Of a stretch of DNA of 64,000 nt, positions 8,964-18,600 are shown one piece after another. Source of the DNA: an uncultured Eubacteriales bacterium (GTDB lineage: Bacteria > Bacillota > Clostridia > Oscillospirales > Acutalibacteraceae); NCBI GenBank assembly GCA_900316455.1, contig ONCX01000025.1, positions 25,093-89,092 of the forward strand, read 5' to 3'. The stretch's first letter is position 1. The number at the start of each line of letters is the position of its first letter. A model generated the notes under the pieces. That model was not told the DNA's origin and did not search any database. It worked only from the letters and a program-made list of their open reading frames with translations. Made by a program: the position numbers and the translations under genes.

Positions 8964-9758
8964 CTAAGCCGATAGTATTTTTTTGATTATGAAAAATCTC
9001 GCGCCCTTTGGCAGCATATCCAGCATTATCAGCAGCGGGTTGCGGTTGATGGAATAAGCGAACGCCGGATTTTTCCGGCGGAATATCCGATAGAGCCTTC
9101 CGGCGATATCCGACGGAGGAATGCGCCGTGCCTCCACATTGTCCACGATTTCCCTGAACCGTCCGGCGTTGAACGCGTATAGCCTTGTATTGCGGCAGAA
9201 GATGTCGAGCGCACGCTTAGAGACTCCTATCATTCCGGTGTCAACCGCTCCGGCTCGCAGCACGGACACGCTTATTCCCAGAAGCTGAAGCTCCATTCGC
9301 AGAGAATACGCATACTGATCCAGCGCGGTCTTTGTCACTGAATAAAGTCCCGTGAAGGGGAGCGGGTCCCGCACGGCAAGCTCGCTTGTCAGCATAATGA
9401 TTTTCGCTCCCTTTTTTAGAAGCGGCAGGAATGTCCTGTTTATGAGGAACGCGCCGCCGACGTTGATTCTGAATGCGCGTTCAAATTCGGACGGCTGCAT
9501 TTCCACAAGCGAATCGAGCATGTATATGCCGGCGAGATGTATTATTCCGCAAAGCTCCCGCGTCGTGCCGCTTATCACGTCGAACGCGGCGGCTACGCTC
9601 TCCTCGTCTGTTACGTCGGCGCGGACGGGAATAATATTTTCCCGCGGCTCACACGCGTCCCTGTCGAGGGCAAACACGCGAAAGCCGCGGGAAGCGAAAA
9701 GCTCCGTTACAGCTCTTCCCATGCCGCCGTTTGCCCCTGTGACAAGAATGTACTGCAT
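8964..9758 (-). CDS. Short-chain dehydrogenase/reductase (SDR)
   Basis: An NAD(P)-dependent oxidoreductase of the classical SDR family, 264 residues from the chosen ATG. The Rossmann motif is VTGANGGMGRAV (about 6-17), an acidic residue at LDRD ends strand 2, the NAG-equivalent is HLAG, the catalytic serine is in MLTSE, and the active site Y-x3-K is YSVTK. The C-terminus is extended and hydrophobic. A TTG six codons upstream would also be in frame, but MQYILVTG gives the normal family N-terminus. The substrate is unknown. The stop codon is TAG, one of several genes here showing that TAG is an ordinary stop. Confidence 0.88.
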   Translation of the reverse strand: MQYILVTGANGGMGRAVTELFASRGFRVFALDRDACEPRENIIPVRADVTDEESVAAAFDVISGTTRELCGIIHLAGIYMLDSLVEMQPSEFERAFRINVGGAFLINRTFLPLLKKGAKIIMLTSELAVRDPLPFTGLYSVTKTALDQYAYSLRMELQLLGISVSVLRAGAVDTGMIGVSKRALDIFCRNTRLYAFNAGRFREIVDNVEARRIPPSDIAGRLYRIFRRKNPAFAYSINRNPLLIMLDMLPKGARFFIIKKILSA

Positions 9759-9817
9759 TTTTTCATCTTCTCTCAATTCAGGCTGATACCGGCAAACGCG
9801 GCAGTGAGATTCCCTGA

Positions 9818-11572
9818 TTAAACTTTCTTAGGATTGCCGAGAGCGCGCCAGACGGTATCCCTGTCGTATGACTTGACTTTACCTGGCGATTTCTGCGGAA
9901 GCTTGTCAAGCTCGTCCCACGGAATAAGGCATGTGTGACGCTTCTGATCGGCGTGCTTTGTATTGAATTCCGCAAGATCCTCAGGAGTAAGCTCGCTGAC
10001 CGGCATTGGAACCCAGCCGTGCGCGAAGCTGAATGCCATCCAGCGGGAATGCTCGTATTTTGCGAGGAATTCCATTGTATCGGACTGTGGAGCCGACGAC
10101 ATCGCAAATAGCTTTTTCTTTACGGGCGCGTCGAGCGCGAGAGCGCGGTTGGAGGCTTCGAGGAATGTGCCGAGACTGCTCCAGCCCGTGCCGCGGTTAC
10201 TGAGCTGATTGTAATTTGCATTTGCGTCCTGCGCGGACAGATCAACGCTTCTGTCAATAAGCGTCTGATAGCTCATAAGACGGCTGTTAACGTCCACAAC
10301 CGTTATATTCTCGTACTTGTCGAGCAGGTGCTTGGCTCCGGCGCAGCCGTCGTTGAGAATAACAACGATCTGCGGTCTTGAATCGAATATACCGAGTGCG
10401 TCGTATACGCGGCATAGCTTCATGGCTATGTCGATATTCGCCTTGGTATCGTCGGTGGAAACAAGTATCTGATCCCACTCCGCCGCGTATTTCTTTATGG
10501 CGGCGAAATACTTGTCGGAATGATATTCCGCCTTGAGGAACGCGATTTCATTGCTCTGAGCCAGATGCGGAATCTCTGTCAGAAAGGCTTCCTTTCTTGT
10601 TTCGAGCTTATCGTCTATCACAAGAGCGCCGAAGGGCTTAACGCCATCTTCCTTTGTGAGAAAGGCTGTATTCTCGTAGGTCAGGAGAAGAAATTCCTGA
10701 GCTATGCTGCTGAAGCCTATAACGCAGAGCTTGAACGGATCCGTCAGATAAGGCAGTCCGTTTTTTTCAAATGAGTTTGTCCGGATAAGAGTATCAATCG
10801 GCTGGCACTCGTCGAGGAAGCTTCTTACGGCGACCTCCTCTCTTGAAAATACGCATGTGTCAAGATTGTTGGCTTTGAAGTCGCGGAATCTTCTCAGATT
10901 GTTTTCCATAAATACGGAAACCTTGATTTTGACTTTATTCTTGTTGTTTTTGCCTGCCCATTCGTTGAGAAGGTTCACTCTTTCAAGATTGCGGTAATCG
11001 TCCTCAGGCAGCAGTATAACGGTGTAATTTGCGCGGCGTCTGAGGTGATTGAGATAGTCCTCCTTTTCAATACGGCAGGTCTTGTAAAGCTCGGAGTCTT
11101 CTGGGATAGTATCTGTGGGAATGTAGATTATACGCGCTCTGCGGTTGTTTTTTAATGTGTCTTTAACAAGACGTTTGGCGTCATCGACTCTACCGACAAT
11201 GAGAAGCTGATTCTTTGCGTTTTTAACCCTCAGAGCGAGCCTTGCCTGAGCGAACGTTCTGTAGAAAAACGCGAGCAATACTGATTGCAGTGTGAACGCG
11301 CCGGCGAAGAAGATAATCAGCCATAGCTGAGTTTCCAGCAGTTCATCCGCTCTGCCGGCAGCCGCAACCCAGCTTGAATCGTCGAATGTAATTCCCTGCA
11401 CGGTGCTGTACAGGCTGCGTCCGACGGAGACGATAACCGGATCCTTCATCACGGTCATTCTGATCAAAAGCTCCGTCAAGCCGAGAATAAGCACAGTCCT
11501 GTGCTTTGCCTTCCACCCGCGTGAAATCAGGAAGACTAACGCCAGTAAAACAAGATAGATGATAAGTAACAT
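9818..11572 (-). CDS. Membrane-anchored TrkA-N-like nucleotide-binding protein with C-terminal RyR domain
   Basis: The 584-residue product has three hydrophobic segments (about 1-20, 28-44 and 79-104), then two Rossmann-like regions: NQLLIVGRVDDAKRLV (about 122-137) and FKLCVIGFSSIAQEFLL (about 276-292), the latter with a G-x-x-x-x-A dinucleotide-loop pattern like TrkA-N/RCK domains of K+ channels. The C-terminus (about 500-580) matches a bacterial RyR repeat domain: LAKYEHSRWMAF, GW, KRHTCLIPWDEL and SYDRDTVWRAL. It has its own promoter and a GGGGG ribosome site. RyR domains in bacteria are thought to bind nucleotide-type ligands; a ligand-gated or NAD-sensing membrane sensor is inference. 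It may be a K+ channel-like protein, but no pore selectivity filter (TxGYGD) is present. Confidence 0.75.
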   Translation of the reverse strand: MLLIIYLVLLALVFLISRGWKAKHRTVLILGLTELLIRMTVMKDPVIVSVGRSLYSTVQGITFDDSSWVAAAGRADELLETQLWLIIFFAGAFTLQSVLLAFFYRTFAQARLALRVKNAKNQLLIVGRVDDAKRLVKDTLKNNRRARIIYIPTDTIPEDSELYKTCRIEKEDYLNHLRRRANYTVILLPEDDYRNLERVNLLNEWAGKNNKNKVKIKVSVFMENNLRRFRDFKANNLDTCVFSREEVAVRSFLDECQPIDTLIRTNSFEKNGLPYLTDPFKLCVIGFSSIAQEFLLLTYENTAFLTKEDGVKPFGALVIDDKLETRKEAFLTEIPHLAQSNEIAFLKAEYHSDKYFAAIKKYAAEWDQILVSTDDTKANIDIAMKLCRVYDALGIFDSRPQIVVILNDGCAGAKHLLDKYENITVVDVNSRLMSYQTLIDRSVDLSAQDANANYNQLSNRGTGWSSLGTFLEASNRALALDAPVKKKLFAMSSAPQSDTMEFLAKYEHSRWMAFSFAHGWVPMPVSELTPEDLAEFNTKHADQKRHTCLIPWDELDKLPQKSPGKVKSYDRDTVWRALGNPKKV

Positions 11573-11625
11573 AGTTTTACCCCCTGTTTATTGAAACAAA
11601 ATGTATAAAATAGAGAACTATGCTT

Positions 11626-11654
11626 ATTATAGCACTGCGGGGGAGCTAAGTCAA
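11626..11654 (-). promoter_or_regulatory. Promoter of the TrkA-N/RyR gene
   Basis: On the minus strand TTGACT and TATAAT are 17 bases apart, with a TGC extension before the -10 box. The start codon is about 55 bases downstream. Confidence 0.75.
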
Positions 11655-11676
11655 TACATTACTTCATCTCGGAAAG

Positions 11677-11713
11677 ATTATTTCATTATTCATCACACAA
11701 AGAATTATATGCG
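11677..11713 (-). repeat. Copy 1 of a 37-bp degenerate dispersed element
   Basis: This segment aligns without gaps to 26131-26167 (about 26 of 37 positions), with an identical core CTTTGTGTGAT on the minus strand. Both copies lie just 3' of a minus-strand gene. The function is unknown. Confidence 0.35.
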
Positions 11714-11727
11714 TTACGTTTGCCGCG

Positions 11728-12762
11728 CTAATTCAGATTCAGAATAAGCATCGCATCCCCGAATGAAAAGAATCTGTATTTTTCTTTCACGGCGGTCCTG
11801 TACGCGTTCATAACGCTGTCGAAGCCGGCAAATGCTGATACAAGCATTATAAGTGTGCTTTCCGGCAGATGGAAGTTGGTTATAAGACCGTCTATCACCT
11901 TGAATTCATAGCCTGGATATATGAAAATCTGCGTCCAGCCATCGGAGGGCTGAATCATGCCGTTTTCCACAGGGCACGATTCAAGGGTACGGCAGCTTGT
12001 AGTGCCGACGGAAATTACGCGCCCGCCGTTTGCGTGGGTTTCGTTGATGAGGTCGGCTGTCTCCTTTGGCAGGCAGTAATGCTCGGAATGCATAACATGA
12101 CTTGTCACGTCCTCCACCTTGACCGGACGGAATGTGCCGAGTCCCACATGAAGCGTCACATATCCGATTTTCACGCCCTTTTCGCGGATTCTGCCGAGAA
12201 GCTCGTTGGTAAAGTGCAGTCCGGCAGTCGGCGCGGCTGCTGAACCCAGTTCGCGTGAATACACCGTCTGATAGCGCTCCTTGTCCTCTAACTTTTCGGT
12301 TATATAAGGCGGCAGCGGCATTTGTCCTATGCGGTCAAGCACGGAAAAGAATTCGTCACCGCACTCGAATTTTACTATTCTGTTGCCGTCCCCGCAAACC
12401 TCCGTTACCTCGCCGGTCATAAGCCCTTCGCCGAAAACAAAGCGGCTGCCGACCTTTGCGCGTTTTCCCGGTTTAGTCAGACATTCCCAGACATTCTGCT
12501 CCTTCTGGGTAAGCAGAAGGAATTCATTGACCGATTCTCCACCCTCGCGCACACCGAATATCCTCGCCGGAAGCACGCGGGAATCGTTGACGATGAGACA
12601 GTCGCCCGGTCTGAGATAATCCGTAACGTCGCGGAATATTCTGTGTTCGATGGCGCCTGTTGCCCTGTCCATCACCATCAGCCGTGAGGAATCCCTCGGT
12701 TCAACAGGGTGCTGGGCGATAAGCTCCTGCGGCAGGTCGTAATAAAAATCAGAGGTTTTCAT
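11728..12762 (-). CDS. queA: S-adenosylmethionine:tRNA ribosyltransferase-isomerase
   Basis: QueA transfers the ribosyl group of SAM to 7-aminomethyl-7-deazaguanine at the wobble position of GUN-anticodon tRNAs, forming epoxyqueuosine. The 344-residue length and the whole sequence are typical: [23 protein letters not shown] at the N-terminus, [18 protein letters not shown] (about 52-69), [10 protein letters not shown] (about 175-184) and the conserved [10 protein letters not shown] (about 205-214) and [11 protein letters not shown] (about 298-308). It reads as a single gene behind AAAGGATTG. No tgt follows on the minus strand, so in this genome queuosine genes are probably scattered. Confidence 0.97.
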   Translation of the reverse strand: MKTSDFYYDLPQELIAQHPVEPRDSSRLMVMDRATGAIEHRIFRDVTDYLRPGDCLIVNDSRVLPARIFGVREGGESVNEFLLLTQKEQNVWECLTKPGKRAKVGSRFVFGEGLMTGEVTEVCGDGNRIVKFECGDEFFSVLDRIGQMPLPPYITEKLEDKERYQTVYSRELGSAAAPTAGLHFTNELLGRIREKGVKIGYVTLHVGLGTFRPVKVEDVTSHVMHSEHYCLPKETADLINETHANGGRVISVGTTSCRTLESCPVENGMIQPSDGWTQIFIYPGYEFKVIDGLITNFHLPESTLIMLVSAFAGFDSVMNAYRTAVKEKYRFFSFGDAMLILNLN

Positions 12763-12869
12763 AATTGATTCAATCCTTTTTTATGAATGATATGCGAACA
12801 CCGTATGACTGAACGGCATATTATATGTAAAAACAAGTGATTTGCAGCAAACGATTTGCCGCAAAACCC

Positions 12870-12897
12870 TTGACATTTGGCGAATATACGCTATAAT
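12870..12897 (+). promoter_or_regulatory. Promoter of the lysine leader
   Basis: A perfect TTGACA and a perfect TATAAT are separated by 16 bases, ending about 30 bases before the riboswitch. Confidence 0.9.
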
Positions 12898-12927
12898 AAA
12901 TTTAAAGACAATAAATAAACAGAATTT

Positions 12928-13100
12928 CTGATAGAGGTGCGGCATTCAAAAGAGTACCTCCGGTCAAGGCAGCCATTGCCGACGGCAGACCGGCGGGAAA
13001 GGTTGTGCCGCCGAAGGGCTTGCCCGTATGGCAGGGCATGCGCCTGGGTGTGCGGTCAACAGCCGCGCAACTGTCATCATGCGTGATGGAGTGCTATTCA
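12928..13100 (+). promoter_or_regulatory. Lysine riboswitch (L-box)
   Basis: The RNA has the conserved lysine aptamer pieces in order: P1 left arm GATAG followed by AGGTGCGGC, the AGTA element at 12951-12954, GGGAAAGGTTG and GCCGAAGG (about 12998-13019), GCCTGGGTGTGCGGTC (about 13043-13058), and a 3' segment GGAGTG closing with CTATTC. It lies between a strong promoter and an intrinsic terminator and precedes asd and dapA, the two aspartate-pathway steps leading to lysine. Binding of lysine would favour the terminator and shut off the operon. The pairing logic is established for the class; the exact stems here were judged by eye. Confidence 0.93.
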
Positions 13101-13178
13101 GATAATATTGACCGATGCTGAACGGGTATCGCTTCAAATCCCTGTTCCGGAGGCGGCGGTTAATATTATAACGCATTG

Positions 13179-13207
13179 ATGACCGGTTATCAACCGGTTT
13201 TTTGTTT
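13179..13207 (+). terminator. Riboswitch-controlled terminator
   Basis: The short hairpin GACCGGTT / AACCGGTT with a loop of a few bases is followed by TTTTTTG TTTTTTTG. It lies 80 bases downstream of the L-box aptamer and 55 bases before asd. Confidence 0.9.
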
Positions 13208-13262
13208 TTTTGTTTTATTTGTCAACAATACATCATTTATTCTTTTGGAGGTCTGTATTTTT

Positions 13263-14345
13263 ATGAAGCAGTCTTATAATGTAGGTATTATCGGAGCTAC
13301 AGGCATGGTGGGTCAGAGATTCGCCACGCTGCTTTCCGGTCACCCTTGGTTCAGGGTTACGGCTCTCGCCGCAAGTGCGCGTTCCGCCGGAAAGACGTAC
13401 AAGGAGGCTGTCGGCTCCCGCTGGAAGCTGTCGGTTCCCATGCCGGCGGAAATGGAGGACATGATGATCTTCGACGCTGACGCGGATATAGATAAAATCA
13501 CCTCTCTGGTTGATTTTGTATTCTGCGCTGTCGATATGAAAAAGGACGAGATCCGCGCCCTTGAAGAGAAATACGCCAAACACGAATGCCCTGTGATGTC
13601 CAACAACAGCGCCAACCGCTTCACAGAGGACGTTCCCATGATAATTCCGGAAATCAACGCCGATCATTCCAAAATCATCGAAGCGCAGCGCAAACGGCTC
13701 GGCACAAAGCGCGGATTTATTTCGGTCAAGTCCAACTGCTCGATCCAGAGCTATGTTCCGGCGCTCACTCCGCTTATGGAGTACGGCGTAGAGGACGTTC
13801 TGGCATGCACGTATCAGGCGATTTCCGGCGCTGGCAAGAATTTCGAGACGTGGCCGGAGATGGTTGACAACCTCATTCCCTATATCGGCGGCGAGGAGGA
13901 AAAATCCGAGAAGGAGCCTCTCAAGGTCTGGGGCAGATACGAGGACGGCAAAATCATTCTCCGCGACGATATCAGAATTACCACTCAGTGTCTCAGAGTG
14001 CCGGTTTCAGACGGTCATACAGCGGCGGTGTTCGTGCGCTTCAGAAACAAGCCTTCCATCGACGAGATAAAGGAAAAATGGGCGGCGTTTGCGGGCGAAC
14101 CCCAGAGACTCGGACTTCCCAGCGCGCCGAAGCAGTTCATTCACTACTTCGAGGAGGACAACAGACCTCAGGCAAAGCTCGACCGCAACCTTGAGGGCGG
14201 CATGGCTGTGAGCTGCGGCAGACTGCGCGAGGATACACAGTACGATTACAAATTTGTCTGTCTCTCCCACAACACGCTCCGAGGCGCAGCCGGTGGCGCT
14301 GTCCTTATGGCGGAACTTCTCTGCGCTCAGGGCTGGCTCGATTAA
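13263..14345 (+). CDS. asd: Aspartate-semialdehyde dehydrogenase (archaeal/fungal-type)
   Basis: Asd reduces aspartyl phosphate to aspartate semialdehyde with NADPH, the branch point to lysine, threonine and methionine. The NADP loop is GIIGATGMVGQRF (about 8-20), the catalytic cysteine lies in SNCSIQ (about 157-162), and SNNSANR and the C-terminal SHNTLRGAAGGAVLMAE are also family features. The 360-residue length and SNCS, rather than the NCTT context, place it in the archaeal/fungal subgroup common in Clostridia. I place the start at the ATG behind TTGGAGG at 13245-13251; an in-frame ATG at 13176 lies inside the terminator hairpin and is not credible. The lysine riboswitch controls it. Confidence 0.95.
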   Translation: MKQSYNVGIIGATGMVGQRFATLLSGHPWFRVTALAASARSAGKTYKEAVGSRWKLSVPMPAEMEDMMIFDADADIDKITSLVDFVFCAVDMKKDEIRALEEKYAKHECPVMSNNSANRFTEDVPMIIPEINADHSKIIEAQRKRLGTKRGFISVKSNCSIQSYVPALTPLMEYGVEDVLACTYQAISGAGKNFETWPEMVDNLIPYIGGEEEKSEKEPLKVWGRYEDGKIILRDDIRITTQCLRVPVSDGHTAAVFVRFRNKPSIDEIKEKWAAFAGEPQRLGLPSAPKQFIHYFEEDNRPQAKLDRNLEGGMAVSCGRLREDTQYDYKFVCLSHNTLRGAAGGAVLMAELLCAQGWLD

Positions 14346-14491
14346 GACGCTTGCGTTCGTTCTCTCAGAGAATATTTTAGGAAGTCCTGCGGACTTGAAT
14401 AAAGAAATTCACTTTTATCGGTCGTTCGGAATACACTGATTAATATAAAGCTTTTACAATTTACAATAAATAAGGAAAGAAGGACTGTCGC

Positions 14492-15379
14492 TTGAAGAAC
14501 ACTATTTTTACAGGCTCCGGCGTTGCAATCGTCACTCCCATGAATGAGGACGGTTCTGTTAATTACGACGCTTACGCCGATCTCATCGATTTCCAGATAG
14601 AAAACAAGACCGACGCTATCATCACCTGCGGCACAACGGGTGAATCCTCTACCCTCAGCGACGACGAGCACAGGGAGGTAATAAGATTCGCTATAGAACA
14701 GACCGCCGGCAGGGTTCCTGTTATCGCTGGAACGGGCAGCAACGATACCAAGTACGCAATCGAGCTTTCACAGGCTGCCGGTGAGATGGGCGCGGACGGT
14801 CTGCTGCTTGTCACTCCCTATTACAACAAGACCTCTCAGCGCGGACTTATCGCTCACTTCGGCATGATAGCCGAAAGCGTAAAGACCCCTATGATACTCT
14901 ATAGCGTCCAGAGCAGAACCGGAGTAAATATCGCTCCCGAAACGGCGTTTGAGCTTTCAAAATACGAGAATATAGTCGCAATCAAGGAAGCAAGCGGAAA
15001 TATTTCGCAGGTCGCGAAAATCAGGGCGATGTGCGGAGACAGCCTCGACGTGTATTCCGGAAACGACGATCAGATAGTCCCGCTTCTCTCTCTCGGCGGC
15101 AAGGGCGTTATTTCCGTGCTTGCCAACGTGGCTCCGGAGGTCGCCCACAACATCTGCCAGTACTACTTTGACGGCAGGGTTGAAGACAGCATGAAGCTTC
15201 AGCTTGAATACCTTGACCTCTGCAACGATCTCTTCATCGACGTCAACCCGATTCCCGTCAAGGAAGCCCTCAACATGATGGGCATGAACGCCGGTCCCTG
15301 CCGTATGCCTCTCTATGAAATGACCGACGCGGCAAAAGACAAGCTGGCGGCAACCCTCGCAAAGCACGGTCTTTTATGA
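14492..15379 (+). CDS. dapA: 4-hydroxy-tetrahydrodipicolinate synthase
   Basis: DapA condenses pyruvate with aspartate semialdehyde, the first committed step to diaminopimelate and lysine. The 295-residue chain shows GTTGESSTLSDDEH (about 48-61), the catalytic tyrosine region VTPYYNKTSQRG and the Schiff-base lysine in AIKEASGN (about 163-170). The usual YNVPxRT motif reads YSVQSRT here; the functionally important Tyr and Arg are kept, but the Asn and Pro are changed. The start is TTG behind AGGAAAGAAGGA. The 146-base gap after asd holds no recognisable signal, so both genes are probably transcribed from the L-box promoter. Confidence 0.95.
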   Translation: MKNTIFTGSGVAIVTPMNEDGSVNYDAYADLIDFQIENKTDAIITCGTTGESSTLSDDEHREVIRFAIEQTAGRVPVIAGTGSNDTKYAIELSQAAGEMGADGLLLVTPYYNKTSQRGLIAHFGMIAESVKTPMILYSVQSRTGVNIAPETAFELSKYENIVAIKEASGNISQVAKIRAMCGDSLDVYSGNDDQIVPLLSLGGKGVISVLANVAPEVAHNICQYYFDGRVEDSMKLQLEYLDLCNDLFIDVNPIPVKEALNMMGMNAGPCRMPLYEMTDAAKDKLAATLAKHGLL

Positions 15380-15400
15380 CAATCGGATAATCTTAATAAA

Positions 15401-15448
15401 TAACGCGCATGCTTCCGACGGAATTTACTGCCGGAAGTATGCGCGTTA
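15401..15448. terminator. Long hairpin after dapA
   Basis: A 17-bp stem (TAACGCGCATGCTTCCG with CGGAAGTATGCGCGTTA, one G-T pair) encloses a 14-base loop. It lacks a clear T-run on either side, so termination is likely but not certain; it may also protect the 3' end of the mRNA. Confidence 0.55.
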
Positions 15449-15582
15449 ATATGCGTTATAAGCGCGAGAATACGCATAATTACATAATTAAATATGTTGA
15501 CGCTTTGAAGATAGAATACAATATACACAATTTACATGCGAGATATTTTACAAATCATACAAATTAAAAATATAAATTTATA

Positions 15583-15612
15583 TTGCACATTTTTAACAGA
15601 GTATGGTATAAT
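15583..15612 (+). promoter_or_regulatory. Promoter of the propeller/HD-GYP gene
   Basis: TTGCAC and a perfect TATAAT are 18 bases apart, with a TGG extension before the -10 box. The region just upstream is very AT-rich. The start codon is 55 bases downstream. Confidence 0.65.
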
Positions 15613-15666
15613 GATTTAAACAAGCGGAAAAATCCGTTTCGTGAATAAATTAAGGGAGAGGTTCAA

Positions 15667-18600
15667 TTGTTACGCAAATTCACAAGATCATGCGCGTGTA
15701 TCGGTATGGCATTGATGCTTGGATTTTCAGCTTTTGCATTCAGCGGAGTCACATCAGCCAATACCGTCATGGCCGCTTCTGATCAGCAGGCTGCCGCAGT
15801 TGACCCCAGCGGCAAGGGAGACGGCTATTCTGCTGTTCTCTATGACAATTCCAACGGTCTTCCCACTTCGGAAGCCAACGCCATAGTTGAAACGCCCGAC
15901 GGATTCATCTGGATAGGCAGCTACAGCGGTCTTGTACGCTACGACGGCAGGAGTTTTGACCGCGTTGATTCCACAACGGGAATTTCCAGCGTTGTCAGCC
16001 TTTTCGTTGACAGCAGGGCGCGTCTCTGGATAGGCACGAATGACAGCGGCTTCGCTATCATGGAAAAGGAAAGCTATCAGCTTTTCACTCACAAGGACGG
16101 TCTGAGATCATCCTCCATTCGTTCCATCGTGGAGGATACCGACGGAACCATCTATATAGCAACCATTCAGGGCATAGCGAAGGTTGACGCCGAAAACAAG
16201 CTGAGTCAGTTTGACGACAGCAGGATCAATGATGAATATATTCGTTCCATGCAGCTTGGCGACGACGGCATTATTTACGGACTGACAAACGGCGGCTCAA
16301 TTTTTAAAATGCAGAACGGAAAGATAAATGATTTCTTCACTCCTGAGGATATCGGTATTTCCGACATACGCGCCGTAATGCCGGATTCCAAGAATCCAGG
16401 CTTTGTGGTCGTTGGCACATCGCAAAGCACTGTTTACCGCGTCAATCTTATGGGCAAGCCTATAGTTATAAAATCAATGGATATTTCTCCCATTAATTAT
16501 GTGCACTCCATAGAGCGCGTCGGCGATCAGATGTGGGTCTGCGCAGATAACGGCATTGTCATCATTTCCGGCGACAAGCTTTCCAGACTTACCAATCTTC
16601 CGCTCTACAGTTCAGTTGAAAACGTCATTACTGATTATCAGGGCAATATCTGGGTTGCGTCCTCCAAGCAGGGCGTTATGAAGATCGTTCCCAACCAGTT
16701 CACGGATATTTTTGAGAAGTATGGTCTTTCCGAGACAGTTGTGAATTCCGCCTGTATGTATGACGGAATGCTCTTTGTCGGCGGCAAGAACAGCGGTCTT
16801 TCGGTTATAGGCAAGAGCGGGGTGCTTGACAGCATTCCTCTTTCCAAGGCTGCCACGGCTTCTGGCAAGAGCTTAGGCGGAAAGGATCTTATCGAAATGC
16901 TCTCCAATTGCAGGATAAGATCTATTGTCCGCGACAGCAAAAACCGTCTCTGGATCTCCACATTCGGAGAGAATGGTCTGCTGAGATACGAAAACGGTTC
17001 CGTTGTGAGATTTTCCACCGAAGACGGACTTCCCTCCGACCGCGTGAGAACCGTTATTGAACTCAAGGACGGCAGATACGCCGCGGCATGCACAGGCGGC
17101 GTAGCTATCATAGACGCTGACGACAAGGTCGCGGAGGTATTCGGTGAGGAACAGGGCATAGAAAACACCGAGATTCTTACTGTTGCCGAGGGACTTTCCG
17201 GAGATATCATCGTGGGTACGGACGGCGGCGGAATTTATGTGATAAACAATGGAAACGCCGTTCATATGGGTCTTGATTCGGGACTGTCCTCCGAGGTTGT
17301 CATGCGAATAAAGAAAGACACGCAAAATAACGTCTACTGGATCATTACCAGCAATTCCATAGGATATCTTGACGAGGAATACATGGTTCACACGATAGAG
17401 AAATTTCCGTATTCCAATAATTTCGACGTTTATGAGAACAGCAAGGGCGACCTTTGGGTACTGAGCAGCAACGGAATTTATGTTGTCTCGTCTGACGAGA
17501 TGATAAAGAATGAAGAGATCAATCCCGTTTATTACGGACGGGACAACGGTCTTTCCTGCATTGCAACCGCAAACTCCTACAGCGACCTGACCGATTCGGG
17601 CGAGCTTTATATCTCAGGAACCACAGGTGTTGCCAAGGTAAATATCGAAACCACATTTGAGGATGACGCAAGTATAAAGATCGCTGTTCCATACGTTGAG
17701 GCTGACGGTCAGAAATTCTTCTTTGATGAAGAAGGCAAGGTCACCGTTCCCGCCTCAACAAGGAAGCTCACTATTTACAGCTACGCGTTCAATTATTCGC
17801 TCGTCAATCCGGAAATCACATACCGCCTTGACGGTTTTGACAAGAATGAATCCACCGTTAAGCGCAGCGAGCTTGTGCCTATCGACTACACAAACCTCAG
17901 CGGCGGCGAATACAAATTCATAATCAGCACCGGCGGCGATAATTCAGAACCGATTACGATGCGTATTATCAAGGAAAAGTCCATGTACGAGCTGACATGG
18001 TTCAGAATTGCCTGCGCAGGAATGGGTCTGCTTTTCCTCATGCTGATTGTCATGGCGTATAACCGCGCAAAGACAAGAAAGTTCATCAAGAAAGAAAAGG
18101 AACAGAAGCAGCTTATCCGTGAAATAGTCGAGGCTTTTGCAAAGGTCATAGATATGAAGGATAATTAGACCAACGGTCATTCCTCACGTGTGGCTGAATA
18201 CACGGTTATGCTTGCCAGAGAGCTGGGCTACGACGAGGAAGAGGTTGATAAATTCTATAATATCGCGCTTATGCACGATATCGGCAAGGTCGGCGTTCCG
18301 CCGGAGGTTCTCAACAAGCCCGGCAAGCTGACGGACGAGGAATTCAAGACCATCAAGTCCCACGCGGCTCTCGGATACGATACGCTCAAGGGAATCAGCA
18401 TTATGCCTGAGCTTGCGATAGGCGCCGGCTTCCACCACGAGCGTCCCGATGGCAGAGGATATCCCAAGGGATTAAAGGGCGATGAAATTCCGCGTGTGGC
18501 GCAGATCATAGCTGTCGCCGACACCTTCGATGCGATGTATTCCAACCGTCCTTACCGCAAGCGCATGAATTTCGAGAAGGCTGTTTCGATTATCAAGGAA

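Noticed and set aside
13176-13262. A longer N-terminus for Asd starting at the ATG at 13176.
   Set aside because: It lies in the riboswitch terminator hairpin, has no ribosome site and adds residues absent from the family.
18166-18168. Reassignment of TAG to an amino acid in this genome.
   Set aside because: trpA, the FtsX-type permease and the SDR end in TAG at the expected places, so TAG works as a stop.
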